From NCBI GenBank assembly GCA_016800925.1, contig JABCPU010000054.1:62001-126000 (forward strand): a stretch of 64,000 bases of DNA, written 5' to 3'. This document shows, piece after piece, positions 10,786-21,938 of this stretch. This stretch comes from Suillus spraguei. Lineage: Eukaryota > Basidiomycota > Agaricomycetes > Boletales > Suillaceae. Numbering within the stretch: the stretch's first letter is position 1; each line of letters opens with the position of its first letter. Below the pieces are notes generated by a model that had not been told where the DNA came from, did not search any database, and saw only the letters and a list, made by a program, of their open reading frames with translations. Both the position numbers and the translations under genes were made by a program.

Positions 10786-12934
10786 CTAAGCTAGCATATC
10801 ATATAAACTCCAAAAAAGCCGGAAACTCTTTCTCCTCGTATCATCATCCACTTCATCCAAAGGTTCAGCATATTCGTCATTATACAGGTCAATCGTGCCA
10901 ATATCCACAATGTCGGACGTCCACTTGTGACGAGCTTGCGTTCCAGTGCCATGGGGTATCAGAGAGGTCGTCTCGTTAGGGGTATCCAGAAGGGCGTTAC
11001 CTGAACCTGGTGTAGTGTCCATGAAAATATTCTTGGCGAGGATCCAACACAACCCCATGATAATCATGATGGGTATCTCGATGTAATAGGAGACGAAATC
11101 TACTGGTGAGAATGTGGGGAATATAGAGGACCATCCCTGAACTTCTCAGCTCGTCAGTACTCATTACGTAGTGGTATAGTAATCAAAGTACGCACTCAAG
11201 ATGAGGGCGGTTACTGTGATAATCTAGGGCGTCATATGGGTCAGGTGAGAGGTAGTTAACAGTATTGACACACGCACAACAAAGTAAGGACCCCATGGCC
11301 AGGTCCACGATGCTCGAAACTTCATATCGTCTAAAGACCGGCCCTGTCTGATCCAGGCTTTCCTGAATCTCCAACTGGCCAAGCCAATTGATAACCAGGC
11401 AATCTGAATTTTTCTTAGTCCATGATTACCTCGCATTTGTGTATTGATGCGAACCTGGTTTGAGACTCCCACAATGTTTTGCAACCATCCCCACAACTGG
11501 CCACTGCCAATGTAACTGCTGCCTAAACAGAGAACGCTAATGCTACTGGTCGCAAGCAGCGCGTACAAGGGAACACCTGCTCGAGTGGTCCGAGAAAATA
11601 TACGAGGTGCGTGAGGAATGGGGCCAACAACAGATAGGCCATATAGAACTCTTGTCCCCGCGAAAAGAGCGTGATTACCGGCAGATAATACAGAGGTAAG
11701 GATGACGGTATTCATAAATGATGCGGCTACAGCTTTTTGAAATTGCGTTAACACTTAGACAAGGGGTAAGGACGGTATACTCACTTGAACCAGCTAGAGT
11801 AAATACAATTGTAAAAGGGGATGTAGTGGTTGTTTTATTCGACAGATTCGGGTAATCCCACGGCACTAATAAAACAGTCAGATGTGTAGTAGCATGTGAA
11901 CAAACAGCAGCTCACCGTTCAGGCCGATCAGCAGGATGCTCAGGATATAAAATAACAAAATTCTAATATCACCGCTCGCACATCAATAATCTATACAAGT
12001 CCGAATACTTTACTTGCCTCCAGAACACAAACTTGACAACCTTTGGCATGTTTTGCGAAGGGTTCTTCGTCTCTCCTGCGGTAATACCTAGACTTTCTGT
12101 TCCACCGTCTACGGACTGATCAGGCGATGATTTCACACTTAGCAATGCAACTCACATGCGAAACTAGCTGTCACGAAAACCTTTGCGAAGCCACCAAAGC
12201 CACCAACGAACGGAGCGCCAGGTATGTGCCAATTATGTGTTCCGATGTAGGTATGCGACTCGTTGACGCCGACATTGACGAGGATGCCAACGATAATGAA
12301 GACCACGATGGTGACGACCTTCAGGAATGAAAGCCAATACTCTATCGCCAGGTGTAAATAATGAAAAAATGAAAGCTATGTTACTGACCCAGTTCTCCGT
12401 AAGCTTTGACGTGAGATGCGTTGACTGACACAAGGAACACCCAAAAGAGCAGGCTAACCACCCAAGGATATTCTGTCGTCCAGAATTGTAACACCAGCTG
12501 GGCAGCAGTGAGATCAGAGGCAACAGACACTGCATCATTGAACCAATAATTCCACGACAGCGCAAAACCAAAAGATGGCGAAAAAAAGCGCGTTGCATAG
12601 GCATTGAATGACCCTTGCAAAGATGTTGAAATGGTTAGCGTGGTGCCTGAATATGAAAAAAATAAGTCGCACCAGCCACTGGGTACTGTGTGGCCATCTC
12701 CCCCAATAGCAACAGCGTCACATACACAATGAATCCCACTATGCCATAGCAAATCAACATGCTCGCAGGACCACCTTGGGCAAGAGATCTGCCGGTTCCT
12801 AGGAAGAGGCCAGTTCCAATGGTACCGCCAATTGCGATCATTTGCACTTGGCGTGCAGACAGGCTACGATGTAAACCCCCGCGTACCGGCGGCTGGGGCG
12901 CTTCCGCATCATTGACATGCTGTTCCGGAATCAT
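10786..12934 (-). CDS. Amino-acid permease (YAT/APC family)
   Basis: Intact multi-exon gene of roughly 550 residues. The N-terminus ends in LSARQVQMIAIGGTIGTGLF, the hallmark first-helix motif of yeast-type amino-acid permeases. It continues through LGEMATQYPVAGSFNAYA, SWNYWFNDAVSVASDL, FVGGFGGFAKVFVTASFAYG, GGTESLGITAGETKNP, SAGNHALFAGTRVLYGLS and GWLQNIVGVSNQ, all conserved in fungal general and basic or dicarboxylic amino-acid permeases. About twelve transmembrane helices are expected; the hydrophilic tail ends RRKSFRLFWSLYDMLA. The protein would sit in the plasma membrane and import amino acids by proton symport; substrate cannot be read from the sequence. One intron, 11963-12017, has a GC donor (AG/GCAAGT) instead of GT, supported because only that join gives FWRILLFY. 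Start is the Met followed by an acidic tail typical of the family. Confidence 0.92.
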
Positions 12935-13422
12935 AGCTGAGGACTTTGTCCGAGAGAAAGAACGATTCGTAGACCGAGGCGCTCACTGATGCTCAACAGG
13001 ATAAGGAGAAGTCGGAAAGAGATAACACGGAGACCCAATGGCAGTCGAATCCATTTTTGTCACCCTCAGAACGCGGTACACGGAATTCTGGCGCCATCGT
13101 GCGCGACTAGGTCGCGGTGTGCTTAGCCATATTAGGTAAGCTTAGATGTTGTAATGTAGTCAGCCAATTACAAATCGTTCGCCCCGGTGCCGGATAAGCC
13201 TGCCGGAATGTTCCGGCATCCGGGCATAATAACTCCGTCAGGTAATGTGGAATTCATTTTACGACGTATCGTATGATTTGTATCTCGAATCCGAATTACC
13301 CTTGCCCTACCTTGCCCTGTACAATTGTCATCTGGTGTTTCAAGGTAATAGTAATTACAAGAGAAACGTGATTGGTACTGACAAATGTACAACCATGCAC
13401 GTGCAGTGCATCTCGTTCCGAC
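12935..13422. other. Divergent promoter region, permease and ERV1
   Basis: Both flanking genes read away from this region, so it should hold both promoters. Visible elements are CCAAT at about 13164 and an HSF-like palindrome at 13201-13218. No other gene is seen. Confidence 0.5.
13201..13218. promoter_or_regulatory. Palindrome with GAA-NN-TTC core (heat-shock-element-like)
   Basis: TGCCGGAATGTTCCGGCA is an inverted repeat with 8-bp arms and TG centre. GAA-TG-TTC fits half of a heat shock element, while CCGG half-sites could also suit a Zn2Cys6 factor. It lies about 205 bp before the ERV1 start. Functional role is inference. Confidence 0.35.
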
Positions 13423-14013
13423 ATGGGGGATCGATCTCAATCATCGACATCACCAGGCCCAGCGACACCCAAGCCTTCATTGCCACCTGGTATGGTGCTT
13501 GGTCCGGATGGAAAACCCTGCAAAATATGTACGGCGTTTCGTAATTGGAGGCCCCCCGCTTCGGGTACTGCTAATTCGAGCAAGAAATCCACAGCATCAA
13601 TGATGGCTGCCTTTGCGTCTGGAACGGGCTTCCGATCCATCGATTCTAAGTCAGAAGATGCAACACTGCCCCAACACTGTCCGCCGGATGTTGAAGCCCT
13701 TGGACGTGCCACGTGGTCATTTTTGCATGCAACTGCAGCGTACTACCCAGTACGACCCACTATTCACCAGCGTGCAAATATGCTAAATCTCATCCACGCG
13801 CTACCCACCCTGTATCCATGCACACACTGCGCGGCGGACTTTGGCGACAAAATAAAGGAGCATCCACCAGACGTAAGCAGTCGGGAGAGGTTGAGCAAGT
13901 GGTTCTGTGAGCGTCATAATGAGGTGAATGAGAGGCTGGGCAAGGAAATGTTTGATTGCGCAAAGGTTGATGAGAGATGGAAGGATGGTCCACCCGACGG
14001 CAGTTGCGACTAG
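13423..14013 (+). CDS. ERV1: Mitochondrial FAD-linked sulfhydryl oxidase Erv1/ALR
   Basis: Single-exon frame of 196 residues from the Met beginning MGDRSQSS. An N-terminal proline/serine-rich arm leads to GPDGKPCKICTAFRNW, the shuttle CxxC region found in Erv1. The Erv/ALR domain follows: CPPDVEALGRATWSFLHATA binds FAD, YPCTHCAADF holds the redox-active CxxC, and KWFCERHNEVNERLGKEMFDC supplies the His-Asn FAD contacts and structural cysteines. The enzyme reoxidises Mia40 in the mitochondrial intermembrane space and passes electrons to cytochrome c or oxygen. Length fits fungal Erv1. An upstream in-frame Met at 13372 would add 17 residues including extra cysteines; I prefer 13423 because it gives the usual short hydrophilic arm. 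The lack of introns is unusual compared with neighbours. Confidence 0.93.
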   Translation: MGDRSQSSTSPGPATPKPSLPPGMVLGPDGKPCKICTAFRNWRPPASGTANSSKKSTASMMAAFASGTGFRSIDSKSEDATLPQHCPPDVEALGRATWSFLHATAAYYPVRPTIHQRANMLNLIHALPTLYPCTHCAADFGDKIKEHPPDVSSRERLSKWFCERHNEVNERLGKEMFDCAKVDERWKDGPPDGSCD

Positions 14014-14515
14014 ACCGTCTGTAGTGTGTCCGTGCAGGTGGGTTTGCATATTAACCACTCCTCAGGAAACACGTAATGTCATCAACAAATACAGACTACA
14101 AGTTCCAAATAATACCACTCATGGAGAAAAAACATAATTTTGTTCCGGGTCAAAGATTTGATCACCATCCGACAAGGGGATCAGACGGTAACATAAGTCT
14201 GAAAGTCGTTACACAGCCGCACCGACATAAATGGTTTGCAATGTGCTTGATAAGCGACGGGGACTCGATCTTATGAGTGTGAGGTAGACCTCGCACACTG
14301 CATGAGGCAACAACGTGCGGGTGCAGACTGTCGAATCTTTCTTTAACCTTCAATAACCCGACCTACATTTGCCTGTCCTCCGTCGTGCTGGATTTGAGAT
14401 TCTTGGTGTGTTGTATTCCTTACAATTTTTTTTGCAATATTTAACTGTTGTCAGCGTCATTCAGCAACTTGAGCCCAGTGTCTAGATCGATACCAAAAGC
14501 AGGAGGGTTGTGCAT
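14014..14515. other. Intergenic region
   Basis: About 500 bp between ERV1 and the GTPase-like gene. Small open frames only; nothing recognised. Confidence 0.5.
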
Positions 14516-15561
14516 ATGTCGGTGTGTGTCTTGAGCATAACATATAATCTCGAGTGTTCACTAAATAATAGATATTCAACGTACTCGTTGTTGGCCAAAC
14601 TGGATGTGGGAAGAGCTCAATTGTCAACATACTCGCTGGAGAAAGCCGGGCGCCGACGTCAGACGACCTCAGTCACTGTACTAAACATTGGACTGAGTAT
14701 GCGATTCCGGTCGATGGTCGTTCATTCCAGGTCTTTGATACCATCGGTTTTCTCGAACCTGGGCTGGACACAGAAGGGTACACGGGTGCTATCGCTGATA
14801 CATACCTCGCGATCGATGCCCTGAGGAAAAGAGGCGGCATTGATCTACTCCTTTACTGTGTACGCGACGAAGAGATTGAGAAGATGAAGGGTCACTATAG
14901 GTTGCTCCATGAAGTGTTTTGTGAAGAAGAAGTTCCAGTTGCTCTCGTCGTCACAAACCGCGGTGTAAACGACAAGGGCTACAAGGCAATTTTTCACTCA
15001 CACAAAATCGCTTATGCCGACTACGTCTGCGCAAACATAACTATCACGCCCGGACCTGATAGTTCAGGTGCAGACATTGAATCGCGCAAGGCCATCAAGG
15101 ATCTGGTAGTGAAATGTTGCGATGCAGGACCTAACCCTAGGTCCACTCTGCAACAGCTATGGCGGCGAGTTCAAAAATTCGTTGGAACAGACCACTCTCA
15201 ACCTCTCAAACGAAATGAAGTATCCACGCTGCTCACACGACGTTGCAAGATGCAAGAGGCGGTGGCCGAGCAATTGCTCACTGCCCTAAACCTCCAGTTG
15301 CCGTCAAGTCGACTTTATCGAGCACCATACGCAGGCGGTAAATGTTGGTTTTTTGTATCCTATAACGACGCCACATTAATTAATCAGCGATTGCAGCTGC
15401 AACTCGCGAGGTACCTTCGTCAGAGAACGGTGCTAACACTACTCAAGATGAACAAGTGTCAGATTCCACGCCGAGGTAAGCCTACCAATTGTTGGACGAG
15501 ACTTGAATTTGAGCGTATTATGTATTCCTTCCCTCCAGCTCTGGATCTCATTCTGCTGTAG
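14516..15561 (+). CDS. P-loop GTPase-like protein (AIG1/G-domain type)
   Basis: Reading from about 14574 gives IFNVLVVGQTGCGKSSIVN, a clear Walker A/G1 motif (GQTGCGKSS), followed by DTIGF as G3 and LVVTNRG at the G4 position, where the usual NKxD is not conserved. Between them is a DAL..GGIDLLLYCVR segment typical of small basidiomycete GTPases that resemble AIG1 and septin-like G domains. I suggest a two-codon first exon, ATG TCG at 14516, spliced at GTGTGT to the AG before ATATTCAAC, giving MSIFNVLVVGQTG; this is inferred. A second intron with a GTAAATG donor around 15340-15394 and one near 15476-15538 are likely. The C-terminal half (MQEAVAEQLLTALNLQL) is not recognised. It probably binds GTP; its cellular role cannot be read. 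Confidence 0.72.
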
Positions 15562-16327
15562 ATAGTGTCTCTCTGCATTCTCGCTCAGACAACTGATGGA
15601 GCACCAACCCGTCAAATATCAAGAACGTATGGGTACTTGTGAGATGAGATGCTGATCCTTAACCAAATACTTCAACTATACCATATGCTTCCCTCATACA
15701 TGTTATTAGAATTTAGAGACAACACCGATGCATGAGACGTCAGGACAACTTGAATGCTTACTCAATACAAGCGCTCCGCTCACCTGCGGACGGTCTCTGG
15801 GATCTCTTTACAACAGTAATGAAGAGTAATTAAGCTATATTTGCCTGTAGTCTTTCTGGCAAGTAGATGTCAAACTTCGTTGTCAAGATGCTTTCCGCTG
15901 TGCTGCTGTAGCGCCAATGTGTAGTCGTTGAAGTTATTCCGGAGACGGACAACACGACAATGAGTTGGCTGAGAGAGATGTTACGGTCACGAGTACGCTC
16001 GTCAGCGAAGTGACCTGAAGCGGAGTGCACATGGCGTCGATACGAAAATTGGAAATCGCCGCGTCCTTACAGTATGTAGATACACCGCGTGGACGAACTA
16101 TTGAGTTGGCTATATTAATGACCTCACAAGGGCGTAAGATTATCGATGGAAAAACAAGATAATATAGATATTAGACTAGTTCGTGCGGACTGGTGGGGGT
16201 ACGCCTCACACTAGGGCATTCGTGACTCCAGAGATGCGACAGGGACATTGGGTCCCTTAAGACTAGCAAGTACTGTCCTACATAGAGCACCTCTCTCAAT
16301 GGACATAAATTGGACACAAAAAAAAAA
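15562..16327. other. Convergent intergenic region
   Basis: Lies between the 3' ends of the GTPase-like gene and the minus-strand DUF6533 gene. One 66-residue frame at 15830-16030 (minus) ends without a recognisable domain; nothing else supported. Confidence 0.4.
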
Positions 16328-17907
16328 CTAGTTCGTAAAATCCCACAGCTCTGTGTGATCCGTGCAAGGTGATGTTTGAAATGCTATGGGTTGAGAAACT
16401 ACTCCCAACATAGTCGACTCGTCTGTCACAGCATCCTGCAAGTCGGACATTGCTCGTAAATTGAACAGGATGCGTGAGGCGAGAACGCTATGAGTGACTA
16501 ACTGTGGACTTCTCTGATTCAGCTTTAAACACGAAGTGAGTAACGACACGTGCTTACCCGGCGAGAAGTGCATTGTAAGATGGCTGGATTCACGGATCAG
16601 AGGCTTATATGGCGATATGAAAGCGACTTGCTTACAGGTAGTAAAACGATAGAAATACAATTTGCCATCGAAACCACTGCGAAAAGTAAGGCCGCGCTCC
16701 TTACAAGAGCCTTTGAAACTCACGAGTAATACATAGCATGTAAATTACATCATCCCGATATAAAGTAATCATCAGCAAACTATCTTCCGATCGGGGAGAT
16801 TTGAAGCGTTTGTACAGTGTCAGCGTCATCAGCACTGCGGAGGATCATACGGTAACTGAGCAGAATCATTGCAATGCTACGTACCAAGCTCGACTAACAT
16901 CAACAGACCATAAACAATGCTAGAGTCGGGTACTTCCTCAAACACGCCAGTCGAATCTGAGGAAATGGTGTAAGCGGAAGAAATTCGAATCAAAGATACA
17001 GACCTCCGGATTTACTTGCAGTGATATATGTGAGTACCAGCACCGTCACTGAGACAGCCTGAAGAAAAAGTTTATTTTTTCAGTCGAAAGCAAATGGCTC
17101 AGGAGAAAGAGACTGAGGTCACCGTGGTAAAAACCAATGTCAAAATCAAGAACCTCTTGTCACCGCCCCAAACTACATATGTCCTTAACACAAGCAGAAC
17201 TTTGAATAAAAGGAATCATCAGAAGGGGAATGATTTGACTTGGAGTTGGTACTCACGCTCAGCAGCAGCTACACTCGACCAACGGACGCCTGGGGAATGA
17301 TTGAGGATTGGATTTTAAGTGACGTTCTTGTTATACGCAACCATCATATACAGCAGTGAATATACCATGGTCGGGCTGAAATAGCGTCACGTGTATTTTT
17401 AATGTCGTATCGCAAAGAGCTTACAATTCCTCCACGAGTGGATCCCACCGAGTCTATCCGTGGGACCTCAGTGAAGGACGAGGGTGGACAGAAGGTCGCG
17501 AATACTTACAGTATACAGTCATAACAAGACCTACGAATGGCAAATAGCGGGAAACGATGAAGATTACTCTCGTGATACTCCACCCTCTTCCCCATGTCCA
17601 ACAAACCTGGCATGTTGTCAACTTTACTAAAGCATCATTGAAAATAACTGACCTCCGAGTCGAAAGTGATGATGAAGTCAAGAAACTGCGAAGAGAAATC
17701 ATTGTTTATTATCATCCGTTTGGTCCTGCTTACCAAAACTGCTATGGATGCAACTGTTCCGAATATTTAGTTTTACCAACAGAAATTAGGAAGCATAGGC
17801 TACCTGCAGTATACTGGATTTAGATGAGCAAATAAAATCGGCAGGTGAGGAGGAGCACGCACTGCGACAGTCTGAAAACCAATGGAATCGGGAAAATAGT
17901 CACTCAT
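16328..17907 (-). CDS. DUF6533-domain multi-pass membrane protein
   Basis: Minus-strand gene. A first exon MSDYFPDSIGFQTVA joins through a GTGCGT donor to YTA, then VASIAVLFLDFIITFDSE, then WTWGRGWSITRVIFIVSRYLPFVGLVMTVY, which is the conserved DUF6533 core. Later exons give VLLVLRTYVVWGGDKRFLILTLV, AVSVTVLVLTYITA, LLMLVELVLMTLTLYKRFK, SLLMITLYRDDVIYM and the tail THSVLASRILFNLR to ELWDFTN. About seven membrane helices; family function unknown. All joins I tried keep frame without indels, so this copy looks intact, in contrast with the paralogue at 8.4-10.1 kb. Exons between about 17200 and 17480 are the least certain. Its leader and upstream DNA resemble those of alcohol oxidase copy 2. Confidence 0.75.
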
Positions 17908-17921
17908 AAGATGTTGAGCAG

Positions 17922-18330
17922 GTAGGCTGAGTTTGAGTTCGAAGGAGAGAGTGAACAGAACGAAAGAGATATGGAATGAGTAAAAGGTGTTAACGACAAA
18001 GAGCAGATCGACGTAGTTAGGATCCGGAGGAGTAAGACAAGACTTTTGAGACGAATTTAGAAGACGAGACGTTTCAAGGACTTTCTGAGGTGCTTTTGAA
18101 CGGGGAATCTTCAGGATAGAATTCGCTGTAGATACGAGAGTACATGCGCGCTTTATATACGTTTTCGAGCAGCCAAATAGGCCGGGGCAAATAATGGAGC
18201 GTGTGGTACAATAGATGAGAATCGGTCAAGCAAGGATGTCGTGGAATCTGAGCACGCCGTATGATGATGAAAGAGAACGGAGAAGATATACGCATCCTCG
18301 TAACTCGGCAGTGTGACGCCGTTCGCATCA
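17922..18330 (-). promoter_or_regulatory. Promoter/5'-leader module shared with alcohol oxidase copy 2
   Basis: Partner of the module at 6481-6715. Matching blocks occur in the same order (GTTCGAAGG near 17936, the 58-bp block 18117-18174 with CGTATATAAAG on the minus strand, and GATGATGAA near 18262), but here about 150 bp of extra sequence separates the first two blocks. Placed just upstream of the DUF6533 start at 17907. Confidence 0.55.
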
Positions 18331-20081
18331 CTGAGTCACGGGGTCTAGCACTCGGAGTCATTGGGCAATGGGCACACAAACATGTCCGTTACGTTCATTC
18401 AGCTGCGTATCCATATCTACATAGGAGCACAAGAACGGAGTGATTTCCAATTGGTGTCGACGCCACGTGCGCCTTGCATGCACATGCCCCACCTGCCAGT
18501 GAGCTTCTGCCACGCTCCACATGTATGTAATCGCTCCTTTTGCTCCTACTTAACTCGATACTCCTGTTCTTGAACCATCATGGCTTCTGCGCGCTCTTTT
18601 TACAGTGTTGTGGCTACACCGATCTTTGTTGATTCAGAAGACAGTGATTGGCCTGTCTTCGTCTTTACTTTCAGTGCACTGCGGCCTTCTCCGGATGACG
18701 CTATGTATTTAATGCTATCTGCGATGACATTCAGTCCCGATGAAACTGCATGTTTTTCGTCGAGTGTTTGACCAGGAAGAACGAACACTTTCATGGTGAA
18801 CACGCTATCGTCGACACATCATGTATCAGGGCACATCGGCGCCGTCTCAGCATCGAAAGCTCAAAGATCTATGACTCAAGTGTCTACAATAAACCTTTCG
18901 GTATGCGAAGCATTAGGTGAAGCCTTAGTTGCATCCGTCACATCACCTCCGCTGTGGAAATTCATGCACATGTTCACTCTCTGCCTTGCAATCCAGTATG
19001 TGCAAGCTGGACTGTAGATCACAAGCAGTTTCCTTTATGCTCACCTACTAATGCGATGACATTCAACGTGATTGTAATTCAGGCTAACAAACATCCGAAG
19101 GTGAACGAAGCGCTTGTACATTATGTAACCTGCAGGCATCTTGCTACGCACTTGTCATTCTAGTATTGATTCGTGTACTCTGAGAGGATCTGGGCATGAA
19201 CATGTATCTTGAATGTGCAAACGACGATCACTCAAAGATTTCTAGTTTTTGGAAAAATGGGTCCTGATGGATTGATGTCTACCATGTTATAGACAGAAGT
19301 CATGTCTTTGACTTCCAAAGTGACATGACTGTGATCCAACACGATCATCTTGGTTTCTCCGCCAAGCTGCTGCACAGCCTGTACTGAACGACTTTCCAAC
19401 ACGAAAGATACATTGCAACGCTCATGCGAGTTTCCAAATTTTGTTCTGCAGGAATGTGTTGGCATCTCCAACGCACGATAGTTGGTTGTATTGACATCAA
19501 GAAGTACTGGTGCAAATGTGACTCGCAATGGCAAAGTTTATGATATTGTCAGCTCTCTCGTGATAATATCACGTGTAAACTTTGTGATTACATCAAAGTG
19601 TACATTACATGTGCCTGCCTGGAGAGTTGCAACATTAAGGACTAACCGCGTTTATTAGTCTATAACAAACAATCGAGCTTGGCAACCACATACAGTACTT
19701 TGGCCAATAGTAAGCGCACCCTGATCATGTGCAGGTCGAGCCTCAAATTTACACAACGGGAGGGGGGAATAAGACGGAAAAGTGTAATTTAATGGTTAGG
19801 TTGAGAGTTTGAGCCTTTGAGCCTTGGCCCTTGGATTCATGGAATCCATGGACGGACATGGTACGCCATCATGTGACCAATAATTGAAATTCCTCACTTA
19901 CATAAACTCCGCTCGAACCAATATACTACAGATCTCAGATCGCATGGATGTCTATGATTGTATCAATACTAAATAATGTCGTAGTGCACACGTATCTGTC
20001 TTATCTTTGTGTGGGCAACCTTGCTTCCCAGGCCGTTCTTGCTTTCAGTTTACCTGCTGCAGAATCTCCTTGTTGCTTACA
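18331..20081. other. Long gene-poor stretch
   Basis: Some 1.75 kb with only short frames. A minus-strand frame at 18600-18803 (67 residues, KVFVLPGQTLDEKHAV start) and one at 19232-19534 look more protein-like than the rest and could be exons of one unrecognised gene; no splice model joins them convincingly. Confidence 0.35.
19232..19534 (-). CDS. Hypothetical small protein
   Basis: Open frame of 100 residues, MPLRVTFAPVLLDVNTTNY at the start and a hydrophilic, mildly beta-prone body containing GGETKMIVLDHSHVTLEVKD. No signal peptide, membrane helix or known motif. It stands alone between the DUF6533 gene and the asparaginase, facing away from the latter. It might be one exon of a larger gene that includes the frame at 18600-18803. 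I do not recognise it; the call rests on balanced amino-acid composition and length in a region otherwise empty. Confidence 0.3.
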   Translation of the reverse strand: MPLRVTFAPVLLDVNTTNYRALEMPTHSCRTKFGNSHERCNVSFVLESRSVQAVQQLGGETKMIVLDHSHVTLEVKDMTSVYNMVDINPSGPIFPKTRNL

Positions 20082-21487
20082 ATGCCTGCCTCAAAGAATG
20101 GCAACTCTACGTTCAAGCCCAGCAAGAAGTTTGCAGAGCCCAACTATGTGCTTGTCATCCACGGCGGTGCTGGTACTATGGTACGGGACGACTCAACGCC
20201 TGAGCAACGCGCTATGTACAGGGCTGCACTATCACGGGCATTGAAAGCGGGATATGAGGTGCTCAAGGGCGGAGGAGAGGCTATGGATGCTGCAGTCGAG
20301 GCTGTATCAGTCATGGAAGGTGGGATAAACAAGTATTCGGGCAGTCGATAACTAACTTCTATATGTGATTTATAGACTGCCCGTTGTTTAACTCTGGGCA
20401 TGGCGCGGTCTTTAATGTTGCAGGCAAGGTACATTTCCTTACCTATGATGAAGAGCCCTTGAGTATATCGTGCTATCTAGATTGAGCTCGAGACTTCCTT
20501 AATGGTCTCCAAGCCTCCTGCATCACACCCCGCAATGTCCTCCTCCCGACGTGGATCCTCGGCTACGTTGATTACCCGCACTAGAAATCCTTCTCACCTC
20601 GCACGCGCTCTCTACCTTGCGCCCCAGCTTGCCCCTCACCCAATGTTGTCAGGTGCAGCAGCAGAAGCTATAGGCGTTTCACTTGGCGTACGTCAGGTTG
20701 ATCCATCCTACTTCTGGACCGAGGCACGATGGAGGGAACACCGACGTGGTCTTGGATTACCTGAGGATCCTGTTGAATATCCCAGACCTGAAATACCAGA
20801 CGACACAAATTCAGAGACTACGGACGTCGCCAGCCTTTCTGATGACAAAGACAAAGAGACCTGGGAACCTCTTGATCTGATGCCAACTGGTACTGTTGGT
20901 GCGGTCGCACTTGATATCCGGGGCTGCATTGCAGCAGTAACCTCCACCGGTGGACGTACTAACAAGCTTGTTGGTCGAATTGGAGATACCCCTGTAATGG
21001 GATGTGGTTTTTGGGCTGAAGAATGGGAAAGGGACGGTGGACTTGTGAAGCGTACCTGGGATCGCTTAAGAGGTAAATCAAAATATGGAGGTGTAGGCGT
21101 TTCTGGTACTGGTGATGGGGATGTGAGAAACGGTCGAGCAAATGTTCAGCTGGCAAGTGCTAACCATATACTTTAGTACTACATTCGCCGTGCTGCAGCT
21201 TCCAACATTGCTCGGCGGATGCAATACCTTGACGAGTCTGTGGACGAGGCAACTCAGAGTGTCGTTAATGACCTGTTCAAGGAGGGAGGATTAGGTGGTG
21301 TTATCGCAGTGGACAGAGACGGAAATGGTACGTTTATGTTTTTGTGTGAAACCGTACACTGACTCGAACTTTGGGTGTACTAGTGGCTCTTCCACTGAAC
21401 TGCAGTGGCATGTATCGCGGTGTTATTCGTCCTGACGGTGTACCACTCACGGCTATTTTCTTTGACGAACAACTTACTGAACTCTAA
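20082..21487 (+). CDS. Isoaspartyl peptidase/L-asparaginase (Ntn hydrolase, plant type)
   Basis: Five or six exons. The N-terminus reads MPASKNGNSTF then YVLVIHGGAGTM, the opening of the threonine asparaginase family, and GGGEAMDAAVEAVSVME. After an intron, DCPLFNSGHGAVFN follows. The autoproteolysis and nucleophile site is in PTGTVGAVALD, where the Thr before VGAV becomes the N-terminal catalytic residue of the small subunit; GGRTNKLVGRIGDTP is the substrate pocket. The C-terminal exon ends LTAIFFDEQLTEL. Between ETSLM and PTGTVG there is a long acidic and serine-rich insert (about 100 residues) usual in fungal members. The enzyme hydrolyses L-asparagine and beta-aspartyl peptides, presumably cytosolic. 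Joins keep frame without indels. Start chosen at the Met before the conserved HGGAG segment; upstream frames are not conserved-looking. Confidence 0.9.
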
Positions 21488-21731
21488 TTGGGTAAATAAA
21501 CTGCACCTAAGCATACATTTATCGCTGGTTGATAGTTGTTCTTAATCGATGGCATTTTGGCGACTTGGCAACACAGATCTCTCTGGAGACATTCATATGG
21601 GATTAGATCACTTAGGCAGACCCTAGTGAATTTAGATCCGCAGCCAAGTCCTTCCGCCTCGTGAGAACAAGATCCTATTGTGGGACAGCCAGCACTGTTA
21701 TTGTATATCCGTCATCCTCGCAAACTAACAA

Positions 21732-21823
21732 GTCACTTTGCCGGAGTGGTTAACGGGATCGCCTGCTATACATAGTTAAGCGGTTGGGCTTTGCCCGCGA
21801 GTGTTCGAATCGCTCAGGTGACG
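21732..21823 (+). tRNA. tRNA-Ser (anticodon GCU) with a 10-nt intron
   Basis: GTCACTT at the 5' end pairs with AGGTGAC at 21816-21822, leaving G as discriminator. The D arm is CCG..CGG around AGTGGTTAA. The anticodon stem ATCGC/GCGGT encloses CTGCTA, an intron TACATAGTTA at 21769-21778, and A. The long variable arm GGGCTTTGCCC is typical of serine tRNA, and the T arm GAGTG-TTCGAAT-CGCTC is well paired. A run of T at 21825-21830 serves as RNA polymerase III terminator. Confidence 0.95.
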
Positions 21824-21938
21824 CTTTTTTGGTACATTTTTGCAATTGAGGTTTCTCACGGGCTCCAACATGGACGCGACCGCTGGTTGTTACCGCAAGT
21901 CTGCACAAAGTGTGAATGTTTGAATTTGAACGCTCACG

